A stretch of DNA of 64,000 bases from Pseudomonas crudilactis (GCF_013433315.1 NZ_WXVV01000031.1:18065-82064), one strand, 5' to 3'; positions 52,851-61,899 are shown, numbered from the stretch's first letter. The notes: a model not told the origin generated them from the sequence alone. A program made the numbers and translations.

Positions 52851-53723
52851 TTAATAAAGCGCAGCAAACATCTTGCGACGGTACACCGTCACCAGCGGAT
52901 GATCGTTGCCCAAGAGCTCGAACACCTGCAGCAAGGTTTTGTGCGGCAGGCCTTCGCCATAACTGCGATTGCGGATGAACAGCTTGAGCAGCGCCTCCAG
53001 CGCCGCCTCGTATTGCTGGCGCGCCAGTTGCTGAATCGCCAGTTGATACACCGCTTCATCGTCCTGCGGATCTTTCGCCAGACGCGCTTTCAGGTCAGCT
53101 GCATCTGGCAGGTCACGCGCCAGACCGAGGAACTTGATCTGTGCCTTGGCCCCGGCCAGCGCGGCTTTGTGTTCGTCACTCTTGACTGCATCCAGCACGG
53201 TTTGCGCTTCGTCCAGCTCGCCGCGTTCAGTCAGGCAGCGCGCGTAGAGGATCAGGGCCTTGGCGTTGCTGTTGTCCTCAGTGAGCATGACCACCAGCGC
53301 CGCTTCGGCATCGGCGTAACGACCGTCATCGAACAATGCCTGAGCCTGTTCGAACGGATCGGCGGCGGCCGGTGGCGGCATCTGCACATGAGGCTCAAGC
53401 AGCGCGCGTACGGCGGATTCCGGTTGTGCACCGGCAAAACCGTCGACCGGTTGGCCGTCCTTGAACAGCACCACGGTCGGCAGGCTGCGAATGCCGAAGC
53501 GGGCGACGATGTCTTGCTCGATGTCGCAGTTGACCTTGGCCAGCAGCAATTCGCCCTGATAGCTCTCGGCAATGCCCTGCAGCATCGGCATCAACGCCTT
53601 GCACGGCGCACACCATTCGGCCCAGAAATCCACCAGCACCGGTTTGTTGAAAGAGGCCTCGATCACCGACTGGTCGAAATCGGCCGTCGTGGCGTCGAAG
53701 ATGTACGGCGTTTGCTCACTCAT
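52851..53723 (-). CDS. cnoX: Thioredoxin-fold co-chaperone CnoX (YbbN)
   Basis: The 290-residue product has an N-terminal thioredoxin domain with an intact CAPC motif (Cys38, Cys41 in FWAEWCAPCKAL) and a C-terminal tetratricopeptide-like region (DPFEQAQALFDDGRYADAEA). This is the CnoX/YbbN layout: a chaperedoxin that protects proteins from chlorine stress and works with GroEL and DnaK. E. coli YbbN has a changed active site, so the CxxC here could give real redox activity. The start MSEQTPYIFD is used rather than the longer open frame. Confidence 0.93.
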   Translation of the reverse strand: MSEQTPYIFDATTADFDQSVIEASFNKPVLVDFWAEWCAPCKALMPMLQGIAESYQGELLLAKVNCDIEQDIVARFGIRSLPTVVLFKDGQPVDGFAGAQPESAVRALLEPHVQMPPPAAADPFEQAQALFDDGRYADAEAALVVMLTEDNSNAKALILYARCLTERGELDEAQTVLDAVKSDEHKAALAGAKAQIKFLGLARDLPDAADLKARLAKDPQDDEAVYQLAIQQLARQQYEAALEALLKLFIRNRSYGEGLPHKTLLQVFELLGNDHPLVTVYRRKMFAALY

Positions 53724-53818
53724 GGGGGATCTCGTCAAAGCGTGGATGGGGCAACTATACGGCTTGGCGGGGGGTGGCCGGAAGCGGTCAGCTTTTGAGA
53801 GGTGTGTTGCATGGGCGG

Positions 53819-53890
53819 ACGCCTTCGCGAGCAGGCTCGCTCCTACCCTGGAATGCATTCCCCTGTGGGAGCGAGCCTGCTCGCGAAGCT
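53819..53890. repeat. REP pair, TTCGCGAGC..GTGGGAG topology
   Basis: CCTTCGCGAGCAGGCTCGCT and AGCGAGCCTGCTCGCGAAG with a spacer of about 25 bases. Between the cnoX promoter side and the methyltransferase gene. Confidence 0.9.
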
Positions 53891-53895
53891 TTTAA

Positions 53896-54549
53896 TCAGC
53901 GCCGCGCATGGTAGAGGCTGACATGCCTGAATTCTTCCGGCTCCGCCAGATCCGGCAACGTCATCGCTTCAAGCATCTCGATGCGCTCATACAGCGGATG
54001 GCGAAAATCCCGAACCCGCGAATCCGCCACCAACGCCTCACGGCCACGACTTAAAAATGCATCGAGCAACGGCAGATTCGCCCGGTCGTACAACACGTCC
54101 GCCACCAGAATCAGATCAAACCGATCCGCCTCGGCAAAGAAATCCGTCGAGTAATTCATCCCTACGCCATTCAGCGAGGCATTCGCCCGACACGCGGAAA
54201 TCGCCAGCGGATCCAGATCGCACGCCACCACCTCCAGCGCCCCGGCCTTCGCCGCCGCGATCCCGGCAATCCCGGAACCAGCACCGAAATCCAGCACACG
54301 CTTGCCGCGCACCCACTCGGGAAACTCCGCCAGATAGCGCGCCACTGCCAGACCGCTGGCCCAGCAGAAACCCCAGTACGGTGGCTCGTGCAGAATTCGC
54401 TGAATTTCTTCCTGGCTGAATTCGCGATCCATGTTGTCGCCATCGATCAGCCATAGCTGTAAATCAGTGTCCGGCAATGCACAGACCTTGAGTCTGGCGT
54501 CGCCGAGCAACTCACCCAACGCCCGTTGCAGGTCGAGCGGTGCCGTCAT
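53896..54549 (-). CDS. Class I SAM-dependent methyltransferase
   Basis: The 217-residue product has SAM motif I VLDFGAGSGIAGIAAAKAG around residues 84-102, the acidic ACDLDPLA loop, and DLILVADVLYDRANLP. The last is like METTL20/ETFB lysine methyltransferases, so the substrate may be a protein lysine, which is uncertain. It overlaps the upstream lipoprotein gene by ATGA. Confidence 0.82.
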   Translation of the reverse strand: MTAPLDLQRALGELLGDARLKVCALPDTDLQLWLIDGDNMDREFSQEEIQRILHEPPYWGFCWASGLAVARYLAEFPEWVRGKRVLDFGAGSGIAGIAAAKAGALEVVACDLDPLAISACRANASLNGVGMNYSTDFFAEADRFDLILVADVLYDRANLPLLDAFLSRGREALVADSRVRDFRHPLYERIEMLEAMTLPDLAEPEEFRHVSLYHARR

Positions 54550-55010
54550 GGTGCTTTGACAAATTGCAGCTGGCCCAACGCCTGAGTGGTCGGCTGGCTG
54601 ATGGTTTGCGAAGGCAGATGCAGGATCAACTGACCGGACTGGCTGGCGCGCCCGCGCAGTTCAACCCGCGCACCGGCGGGGAAGGCGTCCGGGTTGAAGC
54701 GCAGGCGGAACGGCAGGATCTGGTTGTTGCCGATCAGGCTGGAACTGGCGAGCAATTGTTGCGGGCGATCCTTCTCGTCGATCACCAGCAATGCCAGTTC
54801 GACTTCGGCGCCGGCCGGTACGCCTTGCAGAGTGCCGCTCAGTTCCCGTTGATAAGCCGGCAGCGGGCCAAGCTCGGCGGCCTCTTTGGCTTTTTTCTGC
54901 GCTTGTTGCGGCGCCGGGCCCGGCGTTGGCGGCTGGGGCTTGGGTGCATCGCTGCCACAGGCCACCAGCAGGCTGAAAAGACTGAGCAAAACGAGCGGAC
55001 GTAACGGCAT
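54546..55010 (-). CDS. YbaY-family lipoprotein
   Basis: The 154-residue product has a lipobox (LFSLLVACGSD, lipid on Cys) followed by a Pro/Gln-rich linker and a beta-rich domain (GTLQGVPAGAEVELALLVID to the end) of the YbaY/YscW family. It should sit on the periplasmic face of a membrane. The start MPLRPLVLL is used, nine codons inside the open frame. Its stop overlaps the methyltransferase start. Confidence 0.82.
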   Translation of the reverse strand: MPLRPLVLLSLFSLLVACGSDAPKPQPPTPGPAPQQAQKKAKEAAELGPLPAYQRELSGTLQGVPAGAEVELALLVIDEKDRPQQLLASSSLIGNNQILPFRLRFNPDAFPAGARVELRGRASQSGQLILHLPSQTISQPTTQALGQLQFVKAP

Positions 55011-55081
55011 TGGATGCTCCGGCAAAATGAAATCCATGGATCAAACGATCATGCCGTTCTGTATACCGCAAAGCCTATGGC

Positions 55082-55109
55082 TTGTCTTGCCACCGGGATG
55101 CGCTACCAT
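55082..55109 (+). promoter_or_regulatory. Possible promoter of the nrdR-rib operon
   Basis: TTGTCT (55082-55087) and TACCAT (55104-55109) are 16 bases apart and about 30 bases before the nrdR ATG. The match is moderate. Confidence 0.4.
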
Positions 55110-55138
55110 GGCCCTCCCTTTTTTTGTTGCCAGCCACC

Positions 55139-55603
55139 ATGCACTGTCCCTTCTGCGGTGCCAACGACACCAAGGTCATCGACTCGCGTCTGGTCGCCGA
55201 GGGCGAACAGGTGCGCCGCCGGCGTGAATGCCTGGCCTGCGGCGAGCGTTTCACGACGTTCGAGACGGCCGAACTGGTGTTGCCGCGCCTGATCAAAACC
55301 GACGGCAGCCGCCAACCGTTCGACGAAGAAAAACTCCGCGCCGGCATGCAACGCGCCCTGGAGAAACGTCCGGTAAGCGTCGAGCGCCTCGAATCCTCTC
55401 TGGTTCACATCAAGCACAAGCTGCGCGCCACCGGCGAGCGCGAGGTCAAATCCCTCGTGGTCGGCGAACTGGTCATGGCCGAATTGCAAAAGCTTGATGA
55501 AGTCGCCTACATCCGTTTCGCCTCGGTGTACAAACGCTTCCAGGACCTCAACGAATTCCGCGAAGAAATCGACCGCCTCGCCCGTGAACCGGTGAAAGAA
55601 TGA
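55139..55603 (+). CDS. nrdR: NrdR, transcriptional repressor of ribonucleotide reductase genes
   Basis: The 154-residue product has a zinc ribbon (Cys3, Cys6, Cys31, Cys34) with the basic VRRRRECLACGERF helix, followed by an ATP-cone domain from residue 50 (PRLIKTDGSRQPFDEEKLRA). NrdR senses ATP/dATP and represses nrd genes through NrdR boxes. It overlaps ribD by four bases. The nrdR-ribD linkage is common in gammaproteobacteria. Confidence 0.96.
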   Translation: MHCPFCGANDTKVIDSRLVAEGEQVRRRRECLACGERFTTFETAELVLPRLIKTDGSRQPFDEEKLRAGMQRALEKRPVSVERLESSLVHIKHKLRATGEREVKSLVVGELVMAELQKLDEVAYIRFASVYKRFQDLNEFREEIDRLAREPVKE

Positions 55604-56733
55604 CCACCGTCGCCGAGCAGGCCATCCTCGACGCCCACTTCATGGCGCGCGCGCTGGAACTGGCGCGCAAAGGTCACTACACCACCCATCCCAATCCTCG
55701 GGTCGGCTGCGTGGTGGTGCGTGATGGGCAGATCGTCGGCGAAGGCTGGCATGAACGCGCCGGCGAACCCCACGCTGAAGTCCACGCGTTGCGCGCCGCT
55801 GGTGAACTGGCCCGTGGCGCTACAGCTTATGTGACCCTCGAGCCGTGCAGCCACCATGGACGCACGCCGCCGTGTGCCGATGCGCTGGTGAATGCCGGTG
55901 TTGGCCGAGTCGTAGCGGCGATGCGTGATCCCAATCCGCAAGTCGCCGGACGTGGTTTGCAGCGCCTGGCCGATGCCGGTATCGCCACTGAAAGTGGTGT
56001 GCTCGAAGCCGAGGCGCACAAGCTCAATCAAGGTTTCCTGAAACGCATGGAACACGGCTTGCCGTTTGTGCGGGTCAAGTTGGCCATGAGTCTCGACGGG
56101 CGCACGGCGATGGAAAGCGGCGAAAGCCAATGGATCACCGGCCCGGCCGCGCGTTCGGCGGTCCAGCGGTTGCGCGCTCAGGCAGCGGTGGTGCTGACCG
56201 GTGCCGACACCGTGCTGGCCGATGGTGCGCGCTTGACTGTTCGCGCTGACGAACTCGGTCTGGACAGCGAGCAAACCGCGCTGGCCATGAGTCGCCCACC
56301 GCTGCGCGTGCTGATCGATGGACGCCTGCGGGTGCCGCTGGATGCGCCGTTCTTCAAGGCTGGCCCGGCTTTGGTCGCCACCTGTGTCGCGATCGAAGAG
56401 CAATACGCTCACGGCCCCGAGTGCCTGATCGTGCCGGGTGACGATGGTCAGGTCGACCTGCATCAATTACTCATCGAACTGGCCAACCGTGGCACCAACG
56501 AGGTGCTGGTCGAGGCCGGCCCACGCTTGGCCGGAGCCTTTGCTCAGCTCGGTCTGGTCGACGAATTCGTGATCTTCATCGCCGGCAAGTTTCTCGGCTC
56601 TACGGCGCGTCCGCTGCTGGACTGGCCGTTGGCGTATATGAAGGACGCCCCGGAGCTGAAAATCACTGAAATTCGCGCGGTGGGCGATGACTGGCGAGTC
56701 ACTGCCATCCCTGTCCTTTCGGCGAGCGTATAA
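55600..56733 (+). CDS. ribD: RibD, bifunctional riboflavin deaminase/reductase
   Basis: The 377-residue product carries out two steps of riboflavin synthesis. The N-terminal deaminase has the zinc motifs HAEVHALRAAG and PCSHHGRTPPCADAL. The C-terminal reductase runs from about residue 150 (GLPFVRVKLAMSLDGRTAM) and binds NADPH. ATG overlaps the nrdR stop. Confidence 0.97.
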   Translation: MTTVAEQAILDAHFMARALELARKGHYTTHPNPRVGCVVVRDGQIVGEGWHERAGEPHAEVHALRAAGELARGATAYVTLEPCSHHGRTPPCADALVNAGVGRVVAAMRDPNPQVAGRGLQRLADAGIATESGVLEAEAHKLNQGFLKRMEHGLPFVRVKLAMSLDGRTAMESGESQWITGPAARSAVQRLRAQAAVVLTGADTVLADGARLTVRADELGLDSEQTALAMSRPPLRVLIDGRLRVPLDAPFFKAGPALVATCVAIEEQYAHGPECLIVPGDDGQVDLHQLLIELANRGTNEVLVEAGPRLAGAFAQLGLVDEFVIFIAGKFLGSTARPLLDWPLAYMKDAPELKITEIRAVGDDWRVTAIPVLSASV

Positions 56734-56780
56734 TTCCCGGCCATCGTTATTACGCTGGCTTAGTTCTCAAGGAGAACCCC

Positions 56781-57458
56781 ATGTTTACCGGCATCATCGA
56801 ATCCATCGGCAGTATCCGCGCACTGATCCCAAAGGGCGGTGATGTGCGGGTCCACGTCGCCACCGGCAAGCTCGACCTGAGCGACGTCAAACTCGGCGAC
56901 AGCATTGCAGTCAACGGCGTCTGCCTGACGGCGGTTGAACTGCCGGGCGACGGCTTCGCAGCCGATGTCAGCCGTGAAACGCTGGACTGCACCGCCATGA
57001 ACGACCTGAAAAGCGGCAGCCCGGTCAATCTGGAAAAAGCCCTGACCCCGACCACCCGTCTCGGCGGGCACCTGGTCAGCGGTCACGTCGACGGCGTCGG
57101 CGAAATCGTCTCGCGCAGCGACAATGCCCGTGCCGTGGAATTTCGCATCCGCGCGCCGAAAGACCTGGCCAAGTACATCGCCCACAAAGGCTCGATCACC
57201 GTCGACGGCACCAGCCTGACCGTGAACGAAGTCGATGGCGCCGAGTTCATGCTGACGATCATTCCGCACACACTGAGCGAAACCATCATGGCGTCGTACA
57301 AGCCAGGTCGCCGGGTGAATCTGGAGGTCGATTTACTGGCGCGCTATCTGGAGCGTCTGCTCTTGGGCGACAAGGCCGCAGAGTCCGGCTCTTCACAAAA
57401 GCCTGGTGGCACCATCACCGAAAGCTTTCTGGCCGCCAACGGCTACCTCAAATCCTGA
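56781..57458 (+). CDS. ribC: Riboflavin synthase alpha chain
   Basis: This enzyme dismutates 6,7-dimethyl-8-ribityllumazine to riboflavin. The 225-residue product has the two internally repeated lumazine-binding barrels, starting MFTGIIESIGSIRAL and GGHLVSGHVDGVGEI. AAGGAG precedes the ATG. The same enzyme is called RibE in some nomenclatures. Confidence 0.96.
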   Translation: MFTGIIESIGSIRALIPKGGDVRVHVATGKLDLSDVKLGDSIAVNGVCLTAVELPGDGFAADVSRETLDCTAMNDLKSGSPVNLEKALTPTTRLGGHLVSGHVDGVGEIVSRSDNARAVEFRIRAPKDLAKYIAHKGSITVDGTSLTVNEVDGAEFMLTIIPHTLSETIMASYKPGRRVNLEVDLLARYLERLLLGDKAAESGSSQKPGGTITESFLAANGYLKS

Positions 57459-57474
57459 CTGAAGGGGGTGCCTT

Positions 57475-58566
57475 GTGGCGCTCAATAGCATCGAAGAACT
57501 GGTCGAAGACATCCGCCAAGGCAAGATGGTCATCCTCATGGATGACGAAGACCGCGAGAACGAAGGCGACCTGATCATGGCCGCCGAATGCTGCAAGGCC
57601 GAGCACATCAACTTCATGGCCAAGCACGCCCGTGGCCTGATCTGCATGCCGATGAGCCGTGAGCGCTGCGAGCTGTTGAAGCTGCCATTGATGGCGCCGC
57701 GCAACGGTTCCGGTTTCGGCACCAAGTTCACCGTCTCGATCGAAGCCGCCGAAGGCGTGACCACCGGTATCTCCGCCGCTGACCGTGCGCGCACCGTGCA
57801 AGCGGCTGCCGCCAAAGACGCCAAGGCTGAGGACATCGTCAGCCCCGGCCACATCTTCCCGCTGATGGCTCAGGCCGGCGGCACCCTCGCTCGCGCCGGC
57901 CACACCGAAGCCGCTTGCGACCTCGCGCGCATGGCGGGTTTCGAGCCGAGCGGGGTGATCTGCGAAGTCATGAACGACGACGGCACCATGTCTCGTCGCG
58001 CCGAACTCGAAGAGTTTGCCGCTGTACACAACATCAAGATCGGCACCATCGCCGACCTGATTCACTACCGGATGATCCACGAACGTACCGTTCAGCGGAT
58101 TGCCGAGCAGCCACTGGACAGCGAGCTGGGCCAATTCAACCTGGTGACCTATCGTGATTCGGTGGAAGGCGACGTGCACATGGCGCTGACCCTGGGTACC
58201 GTTTGCGCTGAAGAACCAACACTGGTTCGTGTGCACAACATGGACCCGCTGCGCGACCTGTTGATGGTCAAGCAGCCGGGCCGCTGGAGCCTGCGTGCCG
58301 CCATGGCTGCGGTTGCCGAGGCGGGTAGCGGCGTAGTTTTGCTGCTCGGTCACCCGCTCGATGGCGACGTGCTGCTGGCGCATATCCGCGAAACCGGTGA
58401 TCAGGCCGTGCCGAAAAAACCGACGACTTACAGCATCGTCGGTGCCGGTTCGCAGATCCTGCGTGACCTCGGTGTGCGCAAAATGCGCCTGATGTCTGCA
58501 CCAATGAAATTTAATGCGATATCCGGTTTCGATCTGGAAGTTGTAGAATACGTGCCCTCCGAATAA
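57475..58566 (+). CDS. ribBA: DHBP synthase RibB fused to a degenerate RibA-like domain
   Basis: The 363-residue product begins with a complete RibB domain (DDEDRENEGDLIMAAE, HARGLICMP, GHTEAACDLARMAG, then VICEVMNDDGTMSR), which makes dihydroxybutanone phosphate. From about residue 210 comes a GTP cyclohydrolase II-like domain. It lacks the zinc motif CLTGDxxxSxRCDCG: that region reads ALTLGTVCAEEPTLVRVHN. A separate intact ribA lies 3.6 kb downstream. The start is GTG after AAGGGGG. This matches the RibBX-type fusion. Confidence 0.93.
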   Translation: MALNSIEELVEDIRQGKMVILMDDEDRENEGDLIMAAECCKAEHINFMAKHARGLICMPMSRERCELLKLPLMAPRNGSGFGTKFTVSIEAAEGVTTGISAADRARTVQAAAAKDAKAEDIVSPGHIFPLMAQAGGTLARAGHTEAACDLARMAGFEPSGVICEVMNDDGTMSRRAELEEFAAVHNIKIGTIADLIHYRMIHERTVQRIAEQPLDSELGQFNLVTYRDSVEGDVHMALTLGTVCAEEPTLVRVHNMDPLRDLLMVKQPGRWSLRAAMAAVAEAGSGVVLLLGHPLDGDVLLAHIRETGDQAVPKKPTTYSIVGAGSQILRDLGVRKMRLMSAPMKFNAISGFDLEVVEYVPSE

Positions 58567-58612
58567 TGACCGGTTGTTTCCGGACCCGAATTCGCGGCAA
58601 ATAAATCACTGA

Positions 58613-58635
58613 GGGACGCGTAGCAGACGCGTCCC
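58613..58635 (+). promoter_or_regulatory. Hairpin in the ribBA-ribH gap
   Basis: GGGACGCGT and ACGCGTCCC pair perfectly around AGCAG, some 20 bases before ribH. No T tract follows, so it is not a clear terminator. It could be an mRNA structure affecting ribH translation. Confidence 0.5.
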
Positions 58636-58657
58636 GGCTCTTTAAGAGAACTGACGA

Positions 58658-59134
58658 ATGACCCTGAAGACCATCGAAGGTACCTTCATCGCCCCTAAAG
58701 GCCGCTACGCTTTGGTAGTGGGCCGTTTCAACAGCTTCGTGGTTGAAAGCCTGGTCAGCGGTGCAGTTGATGCCCTGGTTCGCCACGGCGTGAGCGAAAG
58801 CGACATCACCATCATCCGCGCACCTGGCGCCTTCGAAATCCCGCTGGTTGCGCAGAAAGTCGCCCAGAAAGGTGAATTCGCAGCCATCATCGCCCTCGGC
58901 GCGGTCATTCGTGGCGGTACTCCGCACTTCGAATACGTGGCAGGCGAGTGCACCAAGGGTCTGGCCCAAGTGTCCATGGAGTTCGGCGTGCCGGTCGCTT
59001 TCGGCGTCCTGACCGTTGATTCCATCGAGCAAGCCATCGAACGTTCCGGCACCAAGGCCGGTAACAAAGGTGCCGAAGCTGCCCTGTCCGCTCTGGAAAT
59101 GGTCAGCCTGCTGGCACAGTTGGAGGCCAAGTGA
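58658..59134 (+). CDS. ribH: 6,7-Dimethyl-8-ribityllumazine synthase
   Basis: Lumazine synthase joins the RibD/RibA product with the RibB product. The 158-residue product contains RFNSFVVESLVSGAVDALVR, RAPGAFEIPLVAQK and the catalytic-His region VIRGGTPHFEYVAGECTKG. It is called ribE in some species. Its TGA overlaps the GTG of nusB. Confidence 0.97.
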   Translation: MTLKTIEGTFIAPKGRYALVVGRFNSFVVESLVSGAVDALVRHGVSESDITIIRAPGAFEIPLVAQKVAQKGEFAAIIALGAVIRGGTPHFEYVAGECTKGLAQVSMEFGVPVAFGVLTVDSIEQAIERSGTKAGNKGAEAALSALEMVSLLAQLEAK

Positions 59135-59631
59135 TTAGCGACGAAAGCGATCGTTTCAACCCGCGCGAACCGCGTCCAACCGACGCCGGCAAGCCTTCGA
59201 AAAGTGAAAAGCGCCGTGCTGCCCGTCAGTTGGCGACTCAAGCGTTGTATCAGCGTCACATGGCCAAGACTTCGCTGAACGAAATCGAAGCGCAGTTTCG
59301 CGTCGACAACGATTTCACCTTCGCCGATGCCAGCTACTTCCACGATATCCTGCACGGTGTTCCGGCCAGTCTGACCGAGATCGACACTGCGCTGGCACCG
59401 TGCCTGGACCTGACCATCGAAGAGCTCGACCCGGTTGAACTGTGCGTACTGCGCCTGTCGACCTGGGAACTGCTCAAGCGCGTCGACGTGCCGTACCGCG
59501 TGGTGATCAACGAAGGGATCGAACTGGCGAAAGTCTACGGTTCCACCGACGGTCACAAGTTCGTCAACGGTGTGCTCGACAAGCTGGCACCGCGCCTGCG
59601 TGAAGCTGAAGTGAAGGCGTTCAAGCGCTAA
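59131..59631 (+). CDS. nusB: NusB, transcription antitermination factor
   Basis: NusB pairs with NusE (S10) at boxA RNA during rRNA transcription. The 166-residue product contains KRRAARQLATQALYQRHM and the conserved VVINEGIELAKVYGSTDGHKFVNGV segment (as a motif). The start is GTG, overlapping the ribH stop (GTGA). The N-terminal 25 residues are polar and may be disordered. Confidence 0.96.
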   Translation: MISDESDRFNPREPRPTDAGKPSKSEKRRAARQLATQALYQRHMAKTSLNEIEAQFRVDNDFTFADASYFHDILHGVPASLTEIDTALAPCLDLTIEELDPVELCVLRLSTWELLKRVDVPYRVVINEGIELAKVYGSTDGHKFVNGVLDKLAPRLREAEVKAFKR

Positions 59632-59658
59632 TCGGCGCTTGAATCCTTTGTCTCAGCC

Positions 59659-60624
59659 ATGGGCGAGTTTGAGCTGATCCGTAATTTCTTCGCCGCCGCG
59701 CCTTGTGCGCAGGGCGGCGAAGGCGTTGCTCTGGGGATCGGCGATGACTGTGCCTTGCTCGCTGTTCCTTCCGGGGAGCAGTTGGCGATCTCCACCGATA
59801 CGCTGGTGGCCGGTGTGCATTTCGCCGATCCCTGCGATCCGTTTTTGCTCGGTCAGCGCTCGCTGGCCGTCGCGGTCAGCGATCTGGCCGCTATGGGCGC
59901 CACGCCTGTTGCCTTTACCCTTGCCCTGACTTTACCGACGGTGACCGCCGATTGGCTGCAAGCCTATGCCCGCGGTTTGAACCGTATGGCGCAGAGTTGC
60001 GGCGTCGCGCTGGTCGGTGGCGACACCACGCGCGGGCCGTTGAGCCTGACGGTGACCGTGTTTGGTCGCGTGCCTGCGGGTCAGGCATTGACCCGCAGCG
60101 GTGCGCAGCCGGGCGATTTGCTCTGTGTCGGCGGTGAGCTGGGCAATGCGGCCGGCGCCTTGCCTTTGGTGCTCGGTCAGCGTGACGCCGAGCCTGATAT
60201 CGCCCAACCGCTGCTCGATCATTACTGGTCACCACAACCGCAACTCGCCCTCGGTCAGGCCCTGCGTAGCAAAGCCACGTCGGCGCTGGATATCTCCGAT
60301 GGCCTGCTCGCCGATTGCGGCCACATTGCGCTGGCCTCAAAGGTGCGACTTGAGATTGAACGCGAGCGCGTACCGCTGTCGGATGCATTAGTGGCGTTTC
60401 TCGGTCAGCGCGGCGCCGAGCGTGCAGCGCTGAGCGGTGGCGATGATTACGTGCTGGCGTTCACCCTGCCGTCCGTCGAGTTGCCGGCGCTGCTGGCCAA
60501 TGGCTGGCCGATCCATGTGATCGGTCGCGTGGCCGAAGGGCAGGGCGTGGTGCTGCTGGATCGCGAAGGGCACGACATCACCCCGCAAACCCGGGGCTAT
60601 CAACATTTTCAGGAGACACCGTGA
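59659..60624 (+). CDS. thiL: Thiamine-monophosphate kinase
   Basis: ThiL phosphorylates thiamine phosphate to the active cofactor thiamine diphosphate. The 321-residue product has GEFELIRNFFAAAP at the start, the Mg-binding GIGDDCALLAVPSG, ISTDTLVAGVHF and the C-terminal ALSGGDDYVLAFTLP. It overlaps pgpA by four bases (GTGA). Confidence 0.96.
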   Translation: MGEFELIRNFFAAAPCAQGGEGVALGIGDDCALLAVPSGEQLAISTDTLVAGVHFADPCDPFLLGQRSLAVAVSDLAAMGATPVAFTLALTLPTVTADWLQAYARGLNRMAQSCGVALVGGDTTRGPLSLTVTVFGRVPAGQALTRSGAQPGDLLCVGGELGNAAGALPLVLGQRDAEPDIAQPLLDHYWSPQPQLALGQALRSKATSALDISDGLLADCGHIALASKVRLEIERERVPLSDALVAFLGQRGAERAALSGGDDYVLAFTLPSVELPALLANGWPIHVIGRVAEGQGVVLLDREGHDITPQTRGYQHFQETP

Positions 60625-61124
60625 CAGATCACCCGAAACAGGTTCCGGCCGAATTCGTTCCGCCGTCGGTCTGGCGCAATCCCTGGCATTTCCTCGCGTT
60701 CGGTTTTGGTTCCGGCACCTTGCCGAAAGCCCCGGGCACGTGGGGCTCGTTAGTTGCGCTACCCTTTATCCCGTTGTGGCAGATGCTGCCCGACTGGGGT
60801 TACTGGCTGATGCTCGGGATCACCATGCTGTTCGGCTTCTGGCTGTGCGGCAAAGTCGCCGACGATCTGCGGGTCCACGACCACGAAGGCATCGTCTGGG
60901 ACGAAATGGTCGGCATGTGGATCACCCTGTGGCTGGTACCGGAAGGCTGGTACTGGTTGCTCGCGGGTTTCCTGGTGTTCCGCTTCTTCGATATTCTCAA
61001 GCCGTGGCCGATCCGCTGGATCGACCGGCACGTGCATGGCGGCGTCGGCATCATGCTCGATGACGTGCTGGCCGGTGTGTTTGCCTGGCTGGCGATGCAG
61101 GGTCTGGTGTGGATTTTCGCCTGA
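60621..61124 (+). CDS. pgpA: Phosphatidylglycerophosphatase A
   Basis: PgpA removes the phosphate from phosphatidylglycerophosphate. The 167-residue inner-membrane protein has the family signatures GFGSGTLPKAPGTWGSL and HDHEGIVWDEMVGMWI, then three or four hydrophobic segments. The GTG start overlaps the thiL stop. Confidence 0.95.
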   Translation: MTDHPKQVPAEFVPPSVWRNPWHFLAFGFGSGTLPKAPGTWGSLVALPFIPLWQMLPDWGYWLMLGITMLFGFWLCGKVADDLRVHDHEGIVWDEMVGMWITLWLVPEGWYWLLAGFLVFRFFDILKPWPIRWIDRHVHGGVGIMLDDVLAGVFAWLAMQGLVWIFA

Positions 61125-61161
61125 TTCCGAGGGATATCAGGGTCAAGTGAGGGGACTAGGG

Positions 61162-61899
61162 ATGGCTCGACGCTGTTTGGCGCTGGTGTTTTTTGCTTTG
61201 CTGGGCACGGTGGTCAGTGCGCAGGAAGCTGCGCCGACGCCGGCGGTCATCCACTTGGCCAGCGAAGACTGGGAAGACTACACCGCCGCCGACGGCCATG
61301 GCCTCGGTTGGGACGTGTTGCGCAATGTGTTCGAGCCGGCCGGGGTAAAGCTGGATATACGCACGGTGCCCTACACCCGTTCGGTAGGGCTGGTGCAGTT
61401 GAAGGAAGTCGACGCACTGGTCGGCTCTTATCGTGACGAAGCCGAAAAGGTCTTGTACCCGCACTGGAATTTCGATTCCGATCACATCTACGCGCTGGGC
61501 TTGGCGAGCAACCCGGTGCCGACCCAGGCGACGCTGGGCAAGTATCGACTGGCCTGGGTACGCGGCTATCGTTACGAAAACTACCTGCCGAACATCAAGC
61601 GTTACAACCAGATCGAGCGGCGTACCGGGATCCTGTCGATGCTCAAGCAGGGGCGGGCGGATTACTACATCGATGCGCTGACCGAGATTGAAGCGGTGGT
61701 GAAAACGGCGACGGATCCAACGCAGTATCGCTATTCGCATCTGATCGAGTTGCCGCTTTTTCTAGGCTTCGCTGACACTCCACAGGCACGGGCGCTGATG
61801 GCGCTGTATGACCAGCGTGTGGAGCAGTTGGTGAAGAGCGGCGAGTTGAAGCCGATCTTCGAGAAGTGGAAACAGCCGTATCCGTTCAACTCGAACTGA
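61162..61899 (+). CDS. Periplasmic solute-binding protein, family 3-like
   Basis: The 245-residue product has a signal peptide (cleavage after VVSAQ) and a two-lobe SBP_bac_3-like fold: VIHLASEDWEDYTAADGHGL, VRGYRYENYLP and ILSMLKQGRADYYIDALTEI. No membrane permease is nearby, so it may be an orphan sensor or binding protein. The ATG after GAGGGGACTAGGG is used. Ligand unknown. Confidence 0.82.
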   Translation: MARRCLALVFFALLGTVVSAQEAAPTPAVIHLASEDWEDYTAADGHGLGWDVLRNVFEPAGVKLDIRTVPYTRSVGLVQLKEVDALVGSYRDEAEKVLYPHWNFDSDHIYALGLASNPVPTQATLGKYRLAWVRGYRYENYLPNIKRYNQIERRTGILSMLKQGRADYYIDALTEIEAVVKTATDPTQYRYSHLIELPLFLGFADTPQARALMALYDQRVEQLVKSGELKPIFEKWKQPYPFNSN

